Shown here: in pieces, positions 9,448-18,954 of the stretch | Position numbering within the stretch: the first letter of the stretch is position 1 | Layout of the letters: every line of letters begins with the position of its first letter | Source of the DNA: Scilla litardierei | Lineage: Eukaryota > Streptophyta > Magnoliopsida > Asparagales > Asparagaceae | NCBI GenBank assembly: GCA_030789695.1 | Contig: CM061136.1 | Location: 131,850,648 to 131,914,647, forward strand | Direction: 5' to 3' | Length of the DNA: 64,000 bases | Notes under the pieces: model-generated | Told to the model about the DNA's origin: nothing | What the model saw: only the letters and a program-made list of their open reading frames with translations | Database searches by the model: none | Position numbers and translations under genes: made by a program

Positions 9448-9788
9448 TCACTTGGCCGAGTATCATAGCCACTCGGCCGAGCAACCAACGTCGTCTGTCC
9501 GAGTGGCCCACCAACGAGGGAAGTCTGCTATACCCAACTCTCTGTTCCTTTTTGTGATTTCAGTATAATTGTCACTCGACCGAGTATATATCTTCCCTCG
9601 GCCGAGTGAAACTGATACGCTCCTAGGGCGAAAATTGCCGAGTATCTTGTGCCACTCGACCGAATGGACTTTTGCCACTCGACCGTGGGTGGCAAGGCCA
9701 CTCGGCCAAGTCGTAAGCGGAGGGAGAAAGTTTATAAACTTTTTCGTTACGATCACTCGGCCGAGTGACTTAGTCACTCGACCAAGTC
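9448..9788 (+). repeat. Internal CTCGGCCGAG palindrome array of ATH1
   Basis: It includes a perfect CACTCGGCCGAGTG at 9754-9767 and variants such as CACTCGACCGAGTA and CCCTCGGCCGAGTG. It ends 12 bp upstream of TATATAA. It is the same motif class as the LTR array but differs in unit order. Confidence 0.82.
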
Positions 9789-9799
9789 GTAACTTCACT

Positions 9800-9806
9800 T
9801 ATATAA
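9800..9806 (+). promoter_or_regulatory. Internal TATA box of ATH1
   Basis: TATATAA in the context CACTTATATAAGCGAACGG, directly after the internal palindrome array and about 540 bp upstream of the second ORF. The arrangement copies that of the LTR promoter. Confidence 0.55.
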
Positions 9807-10348
9807 GCGAACGGGCTCGGCGCGATTTTTGAAACTCCCAAATTTTCTTTCGAGCTCGAGCCCGATCGTCTCCCCGCCCGCTGTGATCAACGTTCGCTCT
9901 CCCAAACGCCGCCCTTGACCGCCCGACCTCCGGCGGCCGAGCGCCGACCGCCGACCGCCGACCACCCCGCCGCCGGTGACTCCATCGCCGTCGGCCGACC
10001 TCCGGTACCCCTGATTTCGCCCATTTTCTCCATTTTCTCGTATTTTTCGACGATCCATGCACTTATCGAGCCCCTAAATCAAATTAATTTCATTATCTAT
10101 CTATTATACCCTTAACCCCACATGTATTTTGAATTTTACACGCTGATATCGTTGTTTGATGTGCAGGCTATCTTAGGGAGCTTAGGGGAGCTTAGGGGAG
10201 CATCCGGGGCGCGCTTTTTGGCCTTGTGGAGTCAGCGTCTTCGCACGCATCTGCTGTTTTGCTCTCGCGGTGTGTTCATGTACCTTCGTTCCATTTATTT
10301 TCGCACGCCGTATTTTTTCCATTCATTGGGTGATCACTCGGGGCACAC

Positions 10349-11313
10349 ATGCCGCCCCGAACACGGCCACGCACTAGGAGAGCTTCCGCCAAGCGGAAGC
10401 GGCCGGATGAGCCCGGCCCCTCCCACGAGATAGAGGACTATCCTCCGCCTACACCACCTCACCCCACACAGCCACAGCCTGCCGATCCAGTCAACCCACA
10501 GCCACTTCCAGCCGAGCCCATCCACCCACGCCTACCACCACGCCTACCACCACCACCACTGATATGCCCCTTTCGGTTGAGCCACTCACCTCTCTGCTAC
10601 CCGAGCGTCCGCCTTCTATAGTTGAGAGATGCGAGCCTTCCTTCACTGTCGTCGTGGAGACCCTATCCACTTTGATCTCCGCTGGGGTTTCACCTTTTGG
10701 ACCCCACACTCCCTTCCCAGTGGTCGACCCTTCGGTCTCCACCGTAACTGTTCTATCTGAGAGTGTCGTGACGTCTATCCCCACGTCTGTGTCACTGACC
10801 TCTCTTGCCACCTCTTCACCGATTCTATCTTCCACTTCCACTGCTGCTGCTTCCACCTCACACCAGCCAGCGTCCCAGCCTCGCACTGAGGCTGGGCATC
10901 CACTAGTGAGCACAGCACCCTTTCGACCCATGCATGCTGTCCCGATCACCTACACTGCACGTATTAGATAGCCCCGACCTGTTCAGCCTAGACATGTCCG
11001 TCCCTCCGCTCCACCACCTCCTGACGCCTTAGTTCAGAGCGTTCGCGCTCTTGAGGGGGCAATGAGTGGACTCCGGGGTGATTTTAGGGCTCTGTCTTCC
11101 ACAGTCACTACCATGCAGCACCGCCTCGAGCTACTTCCCAGCATTCACTTTTACCTGACCCAGATCCTCGAGCGACTGCCACGACCACCACCCACCCAGC
11201 AGACTGTTCCACCGCCACCACCCCCACCCCCACCCACCCAGCCGACTGTCACCCAGCCACCACCACCCCCACCTCCGCCTCAGGACAGAGATGGCACAGC
11301 ACAACCAGCCTAG
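10349..11313 (+). pseudogene. ATH1 second ORF: Pro-rich protein with basic N-terminus, unknown function
   Basis: The ATG at 10349 is followed by MPPRTRPRTRRASAKRKRP, a dense basic stretch resembling a nuclear localisation signal, and then by Pro/Gln/His- and Ser/Thr-rich low-complexity sequence. A frameshift near 10560 moves the frame; a stop TAG lies at 10969-10971; the frame continues through a short amphipathic segment (ALEGAMSGLRGDFRALSSTV, about 11050-11110) and polyproline tracts to TAG at 11311-11313. Athila elements often carry an extra ORF here, sometimes called env-like, but I see no signal peptide or membrane segment, so I do not call it envelope. Confidence 0.55.
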
Positions 11314-13211
11314 GCACACCTTTGATGCCATCGATATTTTTTTCGTTATGCTGCCCATTCTCTGCTTGGTCCTGATGATATTTTTGCCCACCCCCTCCTC
11401 CCATCACTATTTTTGTCCACATTTTGATCATATCATTCTATATCCTTCTTCGGGAGTGAGGGAGAGTATTTTTGGTGACACACACATATCTGCATCACTC
11501 TTATCCTTGCATGCATCACATTCGCATCATATTTTTCATTTTGTTATTTTTATTTCTTTTTATCATGCATGCATACCCACCCCCCATCCCATTACACGTC
11601 TCTCGGTGTGCCACACTTCGCACATTAAGGACACTGTGCACTTTAGCTTGGGGGAGTGAGTTCTCACACTTTTTGCTTTCATCACCTTTTATTTTTAGTT
11701 TTTTCACGTTTTTCCACTTTTGCACCCATTTTTCATCACTTTTTCATTTTTTTTACCATGCATCACGTTTTTCTTGTTTTTCTTGTGTGCTGCATTGTAA
11801 ATAGTTTTATTTTCGTTTATCTTTGTTTCTTTCATCTTTTGCTAGAGATGACTTTTCTGTGATGATGATGACGTGGTGTTAGCTTTTCTCTATATGCATG
11901 CTATACTTGTCATGTCATAGCTTCTTATTTCTGATATCATATGCTATGTTCTGCTTTGCATTTAGAAATAGTAACCCACTCTCTTTTGCTGTATGAAAAT
12001 GGATGAAATTCTATTATTAGCTGATGTCTGATGATTCATATGTATGCTATCGTAGAAAACACACCAAGATTCACGCATTGATGCTCATATCTGGAGTACT
12101 GATTTCCTTTCTCACATCACTTCTATTTGCATGATTTGTACGCTTCACTTCGGGTTGATTGAATGTTTGCTAGCTTTGATAAATCTGGATTAGTTTACTT
12201 TTTGGGATTAAACTGAGTAGATTATATTACCCTGCTGAAGTTGTCATGCACGTCCTATAGAGTGAACTGAGAGATACATTTATTTCTTTCTCCACATATC
12301 TTGAACATTATTTCTCTATTTTATATTCATTGGTGAATCTCCCCTTGGCAATTCTATTATTGGCATCCCCCCGTTATTATATCACATGCTCCAAATTCCC
12401 CAAAATCCAAAAAAAAAATACGTGTATATCCTTCTCTTTGATTTGGGATCATTGTGTATATATGTTATTAAAAAAAGATTTTAGAATAAGAAAAGAAAAG
12501 AGAAAAGTAGTTCGAAAACGATCCCATCTCATACACTTTCTCTCTTTCTTCCCTCTTTAGCTTTTATTTTTGTTTTCTTTTACTTTTGGAGCTTCATAAA
12601 AAACGGGGATGTAAATATTGTTTTGTATATGCCACCACGCTTATAGATAAGCTTGGGGGAGAGAATCCAATGATGAGTGAGAGAGTGACTACCTGACGGT
12701 GCATGACAACCTAGGCTAAGTAATATTTTATACTCTGTGAGATTGCTAAAGTTTCACGAAATCCAGAAATCTACGCTTAGCATTCATTTCATGAAAACCA
12801 CTCTTTCTATTCTTTCTACTCTATCGTGTGATATCTCTTATACTCCTTATAGAAAGCATTCAATTGAAAAGTGTGTGATCTACGATATTGTATACCGCTT
12901 TAGATGCTTCAGACGATGTTAATCTTAGGATTATTCCATTTTTCATGCTATATTGATATTCTTGGGTTTTCTATTTCAAATGCATCATTATACTATGATA
13001 TCAAAATAAAAGTCTTTGACATGTGTTTTATATTCGATGCATGCTATATGAGTAAGCAAAACCCACGTCCTGAGAAAAATGATCTAGCAACTCCCCTCTT
13101 CGTTTTCTGTTTTGTTTTTCATTTTCCGTTTTCCGCCTCTCCGCCGTTTTCTTTATCTTTATCCACCGGGTTTGCTTTTTACTCATCTTCCTCGAGGACG
13201 AGTAAGAAGTA
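11314..13211 (+). other. ATH1 3' non-coding region
   Basis: No gene is seen. The region is T-rich. It contains CACATTAAGGACACTGTG (11621-11638), like the ACATTG-AGGA-CAATGT hairpin of ATH2, and copies of AGCTTGGGGGAG at 11645-11656 and 12650-12661 that match the true polypurine tract. Another copy lies in the protease frame at 8978-8989. Confidence 0.7.
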
Positions 13212-13225
13212 AGCTTGGGGGATTT
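13212..13225 (+). promoter_or_regulatory. ATH1 polypurine tract
   Basis: AGCTTGGGGGA immediately precedes the TGATCACTCC start of the 3' LTR (13226). It would prime plus-strand synthesis. Confidence 0.85.
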
Positions 13226-14663
13226 TGATCACTCCGTATTTTACACCTTTTTTCTGCATGTTTGCATGCCATTTAGATCGCTCAAATCGTGTTTTTCACG
13301 TTTATTCGACAATATTGCGATGCTTTTCACGATTTGTTGTTTTTGTCGTATTTCAGGAGATTTGGAGTGATTTGGAGTGATTCTGAGATGCACCCACTCC
13401 GGAGTGTCACTGACGACTCTCTTGAGGGGTATTTTGCTATTGGAGAGGAGTGGAAGGAGAAAGAACGTCGTAGGAGCGACGAGGAGGCGAAAATATGAAG
13501 TTTGGGCACTTTGAGCATTTCACTCGGCCGAGTGAAGGAGTCACTCGGCCGACCATAGGAAGCCCGCTCGGCCAGCCAAATCGGACACGCAACAGAGCTA
13601 TATCAGCGTGCACTCGGCCGAGTATCTCCATGTCACTCGGCCGAACCACGGATAACCACTCGCCCGAGTGGCGTCAAGACGGTGGCAGCAAAAATCCCAG
13701 ACTTACTGTTTTTATACAGTCAATTTCCGAGTCGCGGTCCGCCCGAGTGACAAATGACGTCCGCCCGAGTGACTAAAGGCCGTCTGCCCGAGTGACCTCC
13801 GAGGAGACGACCCCCGAGACCCCCAACTCTCTGTTTTTGTACATGGTTCGTCACTCGGCCAAGTGACATTTCTCACTCGGCCGAGTGAGCCTCGCTGCCT
13901 GTAGCGTAAAATGCGATTTTGAGGCTGCGCAGGGGCATTTTCGTCAGTGTTTTTTGGGCGATTTTGGGGGGTATTTAACCCCAGTTTTTAACCTAGTTTA
14001 GGGAGCTTTTTCAGAGCTTTTTGCAGCCTTTTTAGATTAACTTTTTATGGATTAGATTTAGCTTTTAGAGAGGAGAGAAAAGTGAGATTTTGTCGGATGC
14101 TATCTTGTTCTTCATTGGTTTGTCTCTCTTTCCCTCAAAAACTCCATTTTTATTGATATTTTGAATATAGCAATGAATTCTATTGATTTTGATTGTGAAT
14201 TTCTATCGAATTTGATTATGAATTGTGAGTAGTTCATCGTCTTAGGGCATGGGGATGAACCCTACGAACCCAATTTCAAAATTGTGATGAATTGGTGAAA
14301 CTATTGCTAGGATTGATTAGGGTTAGTTTGGGATTGATATAATACGAATAGCTAGGGATTCATACCGATTGGGATTTGCAAGAGATTGGATCCCAAATCG
14401 ATAGGAAGCCCTAGATATTCGAATTGGGTTGCAATTGAATTTCTCCGGAATCGGTTTGCAAGAGATTGGACCGAAACTAGGGTTTTCGACTGCAATTCTA
14501 TACCAATACCCGTTTGCAAGAGATTGGACGGGTAGGAACTATCCCAAACTAGGTCGTAGCTCGAGTTTGTACGAGAGTGGGCTCGAGATATGATTGAACG
14601 ATGATGTTGTTCTTCACGCTAGTTTGCCTAGGCTAGGGTTTGCAAGAGATTGGACCATACCCT
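13226..14663 (+). repeat. ATH1 3' LTR, truncated (1438 of 1756 bp)
   Basis: It matches the 5' LTR from its first base, including the palindrome array (with an extra CGCCCGAGTGAC unit near 13740-13795), TATA-like element and five-hairpin array. Similarity stops around 14656-14663 after CCCTAG, within the fifth hairpin, and COP1 gag resumes. About 320 bp of LTR and part of COP1 gag are missing, so the end was lost by deletion, perhaps at the short shared CCTAG/GATTGAACGATG sequence. Confidence 0.88.
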
Positions 14664-14830
14664 AGATTGAACGATGATGCTGTTCAACGTGAAGAAACTT
14701 GGAAAACTGTTATGATTGATGATCCTAAGGTTATTTCAAACCAAAGTAATTCTATTACACTGGCAGCTAACACTGGTAAAGTATCCGAGAATTTCACTGC
14801 GACCACTGCAACAAGAAAAGGCATACAATT
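14664..14830 (+). pseudogene. gag: COP1 gag fragment (second piece)
   Basis: LNDDAVQREETWKTVMIDD is a copia gag segment upstream of the zinc knuckle. After a one-base frameshift near 14785 the frame reads FHCDHCNKKRHTI. The knuckle CX2CX4HX4C is cut by the T2/T3 insertion: its last Cys lies at 28286-28288. Removing 14831-28280 leaves one CAATT and a continuous knuckle. This identifies COP1 as the host of the nest. Confidence 0.85.
14826..14830 (+). repeat. Target duplication CAATT (left)
   Basis: CAATT precedes the T2 5' LTR. The same five bases follow the T2 3' LTR (25178-25182) and the T3 LTR (28276-28280). Confidence 0.92.
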
Positions 14831-17608
14831 TGTAACGACCGGTCTTCATCGATGATATTACCTGTATTTCTCTAGTATAATTTTTCGCCCGTATCCGTAT
14901 TGGGCGTATCCGTCCACGTGCACGTGCCAATTTTTCCAAGTTAATTATTCCTATCATTATATTAAGCTACTTAGTTATATTTATTAATATTATTATTAAT
15001 AATATTATTGTTTGGGTATATCTAATTAAATTGTTTTTTTTTACTTTCAAATTTGAATTCGAATTTCAAATCTCTTTTTAAACTCAAATGAAATATTTTC
15101 CTTTTAAAAACCCATTAAACCAAATTGATTGCCATTAATCCCCTTGTTTTTAATTTAAAAATCATTATTAGTGATTTAAATCCTATAGTTAATAATTCAA
15201 CCCTTCCTAATTGGACCCTAGATGCTTGGCCGAATCCCACTACTCACGCACACACCCTTAAACAAAAAAAGAAAACAAAACCTAAACTAAACCCCAGGCT
15301 GGTCACGTGAAGCCTCTACCCTATTTTTTTTACAAATAAACATATATGAAAGAAAACCCAATAGGCTAACTATTGTACATGTTGCTCTCTTTAAATTTAA
15401 CCTATGGGTCTATCTCATCTCCACGCAACAATGCTCAGGCCTACTTCTTTTCCCTATTTAATAAAACCCTAGGTTACTAGCAAGCCTACCTCTTCTATTT
15501 TTTTTGTTAAACCTCAAAGAGCACAGCCGCCCTAACCCATTCTCCACGCAAACTTCCCCCGCCCCCTTCTTCTCCTCTCCACAGCCGCAACCAACCCCGT
15601 CGAGATTCCCCTCACGGCCTGCTCTTCCACCGGCCTCCTCCTCCTTCTTCTTTCCTCACACCCCAAGCAACCCGCAAACACCACCCTCCCCTTCTTCTTC
15701 AAGGCCGAGATCACCACAGGCCGGCCTTTCACCTCCTCCACAAACCGCAACACCACCAACCCGAGCCTCTCCGGCCATCTACATCACCAACTGCAGCCTC
15801 CTTCTTCCCCACAGGCCAAGATCCTCCTCCTCACAGCCAGGCCACGGCTCCCCCACAGATCCGCAAACACCCCCTCCTCCTTCTCATGTCCTCCTTCCTC
15901 TCCCCACAGATCCGCAACAGCCCCCTCGTGGCCGCAGCAAGCCGCAACAGCCACAGAGCACTCCCGCACAGGTTGTGTGCGCATTGGCAGCCTCGGATCT
16001 GACGCAAAGCTCTCCGCCCGACACTCGACGCCCGCTGTTTTGGAGTTGCACGTGTCGCCACTGCCCGTTGTCGTCATCCGATCACTCACTACACTTACGG
16101 TTAGTAGATCTACCCCTCTAACAACTCATAACCCCCACCATAGGACAGAAAACCTAATAAAAATGAAGCGCTAGACGTCTTAGGGACTTTTTCAAATCTG
16201 ACCTGAACAAAAAACGCTATTTCTGAGTTTATGTTCTGCCAAAACGGTGAACCAAACCCTCCACGGCGTAGTACACGTCGAGACGATTCCAACGACACCA
16301 AGAACGTCGAAAACAGGCGAGTATTTGATTCTATCTGAATTTTTGAAGTTTCGGAACTTTTACGTCACTTTTAGTTATGGATGTGTAACTTGAAAACTAG
16401 ACGTGAAATGACGCATGAAAACGATTCCATGATAATCTGGACGAAATTTGGGATCCAACGGTATATCATACGATATATCCCCATTTTAAACAATAAGAGA
16501 AAGAAATCATTTTTGTAACAAGTTGAACAAACAGGACATATTCGTCATTATTTGAAATTACGGTAACGGTCGTTCGACCCGTTTCCGCTTGTAGAACTGT
16601 CACCAAAATGCAATAATGTTGATAACACCAAACTTCTGCGAATACGGACATGTTTAACTAATTTTGACATCGTGACTATCGTGCGCCTCGAAGGCGGTAT
16701 CGTGATATCGTGATGTCGTGTGAGTCGACTAGGCCAGCTCGTGTTCCGGCAAACTTTTCGGTGGGGTTAGGGTTGAGCGACCACTAAGTGTATGAAAGGT
16801 ACTCTCCTCAAGAGCACCACCCGCACGCGGTGGGTTAGCGTCAATCACGGTAAGCCCCCGTGAGAGGAACGACCTTCTCATCACGACCTACAGGCGTGAA
16901 CCCTAGATTAGAGTGCTAACTCCTGACATGAAAACTTGCAACGCTAACCTGGTCGTCTTGAAATTGAAATGCTATTGAACTCAGAAAAATCTTAACCTTA
17001 ATCTTGCAACCGTCTAGAACTTCATGCTAGGATTGTTCGTTTCCGTTTCTATGAATTGTTAAATGTTAAATTGTTGCAGTCACTTTTCTTAAATTATTAA
17101 TGCTTCTAAAATTCATATATCTATCATATATTTCGCCTTGGGATGCTCACTTTTCTTGCAGGCCCCTAGCTGACATACATTCATGTCTGTGGATGTATGT
17201 CAGGTTCAGAGCTTGAGTACTAGGAGGACCAGTATGAGACGCCAGAGTTGGAGAGTCAGGAGTTCGCACCTGACGCAGTGCCTCTTCCAGCAGAGGACTA
17301 GTGGACCCCCGACACTTTACTGCTTTCCCTAGTTTCCTTTTCAGTCGTTGTAGTTACTTTTGTGTACGTTCGACTTTCTTGTTGTTACTTTTATCCCAGC
17401 TGTGGCTTGTTTAATTTCGTGTACGAACTCTTATTTCTGGATGTGATTTATTTCTGGATGTGTTTCTGATTGTTCTGATTAGCTGTTGCAAGGACCTCAT
17501 CTGTGTTTTTATCACAGACGCTTATTGAACTCGAGCTTCACCGCTCCAGTTCAAGCAGACCGTGTAACGCTTTCACTTCCGGTGTCTTTTGGGAAGCGGG
17601 GCGTTACA
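14831..17608 (+). repeat. T2 5' LTR (2778 bp)
   Basis: Starts TGTAACGACC and ends GGCGTTACA. It contains a CT-rich and CCACAG-rich block (15500-16080), an AT-rich block (14960-15260), a hairpin at 17171-17202 with the acidic ORF, and a conserved U5 end (GACGCTTAT, GCTTCACCGCTCCA, GGGAAGCGGGGCG) shared with T1 and T3. CTATTTAATAAAACC near 15453 is a possible TATA region. Confidence 0.93.
17171..17223 (+). pseudogene. T2 5' LTR hairpin with broken acidic small ORF
   Basis: TGACATACAT (17171-17180) pairs perfectly with ATGTATGTCA (17193-17202). The ORF starts at ATG 17197 as in the 3' LTR but a CAG-to-TAG change stops it after eight codons (MSGSELEY). The 3' LTR copy is intact, so this is decay after insertion. 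Confidence 0.7.
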
Positions 17609-17738
17609 GGTTTTGTTGGTGGCCCATGCAGGTCGATGCAAATGCGAAATTCAAAACAATGAGAACACCTTCTTAAGCTGAACATCTGGAGTAATCGTAT
17701 ACACGAGATTAACTCGGGCTTTCTTTCTCTTTTGCAGG
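17609..17738 (+). other. T2 leader
   Basis: Between the LTR and gag I cannot recognise a standard primer-binding site. GCAG|GTCGATG (about 17630) looks like a splice donor and TTTCTCTTTTGCAG (ending 17737) like a strong acceptor one base before the gag ATG, so a leader intron is possible. Confidence 0.4.
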
Positions 17739-18868
17739 ATGGCTGGAAGACGCATCACCCGACACGGAGCCGGAACCGGAACAGTAGCAGCTGGAGGCGG
17801 AGACGACAACATCCGCCAGACGCTGGGAGTTATGAGAGATATGCTGGAGGTTCAGCATCATCTAGTCCAGCAGGGACGCCAGGCTACGCCAGCCGCACCA
17901 GCTGCACCAGCTCCGGGAGCCAAGCAGTTCAGTGAGATGCGTCCGAAGAGTTTCTCCGGATGAGAGGACCCGCTAGCGGCCTAAGAGTGGCGTCAGAGCA
18001 CTGAGGATGATTTGTGCCTTGCCCGAATTCATAAAGATGAATGTGTAGAGCTTGTCAGGAAGCAATTGACAGATAATGCCCGTAGCTGGTGGACTGCGGA
18101 AGAGGCCAGGCTGACTAAGCCGATTTCATGGGATACCTTCTGCAAGAGGTTTGACGCCCAGTACTTTCCCAAGTCGACGAAGCGAATGATGGAGAGTCGC
18201 TTCATCAACCTGGAGCAGGGTGCTATGACTGTTGACGAGTACGAGGCGGAGTTCACTATGCTGAGTCGATATGCTCCTGCCATGGTGAAAGAACCTGAGG
18301 ACTATGCACATCGTTTCCTACAGGGCTTGGATCTGGACATCCAGAGTGTGCTGTCTGGGAATACTTTTTCCACTCATGAGGATGTTCTGGTAGCTGCGAA
18401 GAATTATCGCCAATCTGAAGAAGGCCCGTCAGGCGGGCAAGCGCCCGATGGAGATGCTGAGGAGTGCACCTAGGCCCGGTGTACGTCCAGTCCAGACCAC
18501 CCAGTTCAAGAGGCCAGCTGCACCTGTTTTCAACCGAGCTGGGCTGACTTGCCATTTCTGTGGCAAGCTTCGCCATGTGAAGAAGGACTTCAGAAGGATG
18601 CTGAATCAGTGTTTGGTTTGTGGATCTTCTACCCATGTTGCAAAGGACTGCCCCAAAGGTACTCGACCTATGCCTGCTGGAGCACCTGGGCCTGTTCAGC
18701 GGACAGCGCCTGCACCTGGGCCTGCTCAGAGACCAGTGCCTGCACCTGGACAGCGAGAACCACCTCTGGTACCACAGAAGCAAGCCTTTCATCAGGCCAA
18801 ACCCCTGGTGCATCGAGCTTACACTATGACAGCCGTTGAGGCTGAGGCCGTTGACGACGTGATTGCAG
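17739..18868 (+). pseudogene. gag: T2 gag
   Basis: ATG 17739 starts MAGRRITRHGAG. After an Ala/Pro-rich linker comes the gag core (LVRKQLTDNARSWW, FDAQYFPKSTK, FINLEQGAMTVDEYEAEF, RFLQGLD), typical of chromovirus gag. Two zinc knuckles follow: CHFCGKLRHVKKDF has lost its last Cys to Phe, and CLVCGSSTHVAKDC is complete. Defects are TGA 17961-17963, TAA 17982-17984 and a frameshift between about 18420 and 18447. A Pro-rich segment leads to the intron at 18869. Confidence 0.9.
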
Positions 18869-18954
18869 GTAACTCCTAAACTAGTCTTTCCTTTTATATA
18901 TTTATGTTTGCTTAGTTAGTTTCCTTGTTTGATATAGTTGCATGCTTCCCTTAG
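18869..18954 (+). other. Putative 86-nt GT-AG intron upstream of T2 protease
   Basis: It starts GTAACT after GATTGCAG and ends CCCTTAG before GTGTTATC. It is T-rich with in-frame stops. Excision (phase 1) joins the end of gag to the protease at a point where the family is normally continuous, giving VIAG then VILVSSHPA and the DSGAS active site. Splicing is inferred. Confidence 0.6.

Larger units (their letters stand above)
9119..10348 (+). other. ATH1 internal non-coding region with second promoter-like block
   Basis: The region starts with the sequence that normally follows Athila pol, including the hairpin GTCGGG-AGGCAA-CCCGAC (9164-9181). It then has a second CTCGGCCGAG-type array (9448-9788) and a TATA box (9800-9806), followed by a GC-rich stretch of GCCGACC units and possible splice acceptors (TGTGCAG at about 10160). 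The segment CCCAACTCTCTGTT (about 9532-9545) next to the array resembles the LTR near 5011-5024, so the block may derive from an LTR. Confidence 0.6.
4458..14663 (+). mobile_element. ATH1: non-autonomous Athila-like Ty3/gypsy element, 3' truncated
   Basis: The layout is 5' LTR, tRNA-Asp primer site, gag-protease, then a second promoter-like block and a proline-rich ORF, polypurine tract and truncated 3' LTR. No RT, RNase H or integrase sequence lies between the protease and the 3' region. The gag, the DLGAS protease motif and the primer site are Athila-type. With no polymerase of its own it would depend on a related autonomous element. It sits inside COP1 gag. Confidence 0.88.

Noticed and set aside
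10349..11313. Calling the second ATH1 ORF an envelope protein
   Set aside because: No signal peptide, membrane segment or Cys pattern is visible. Only its position suggests env.
15504..16121. 205-codon Pro/Ser-rich frame in the T2 5' LTR
   Set aside because: The region is CCACAG/CCTCC-rich LTR sequence. The corresponding frame in the 3' LTR is broken, so it is compositional.
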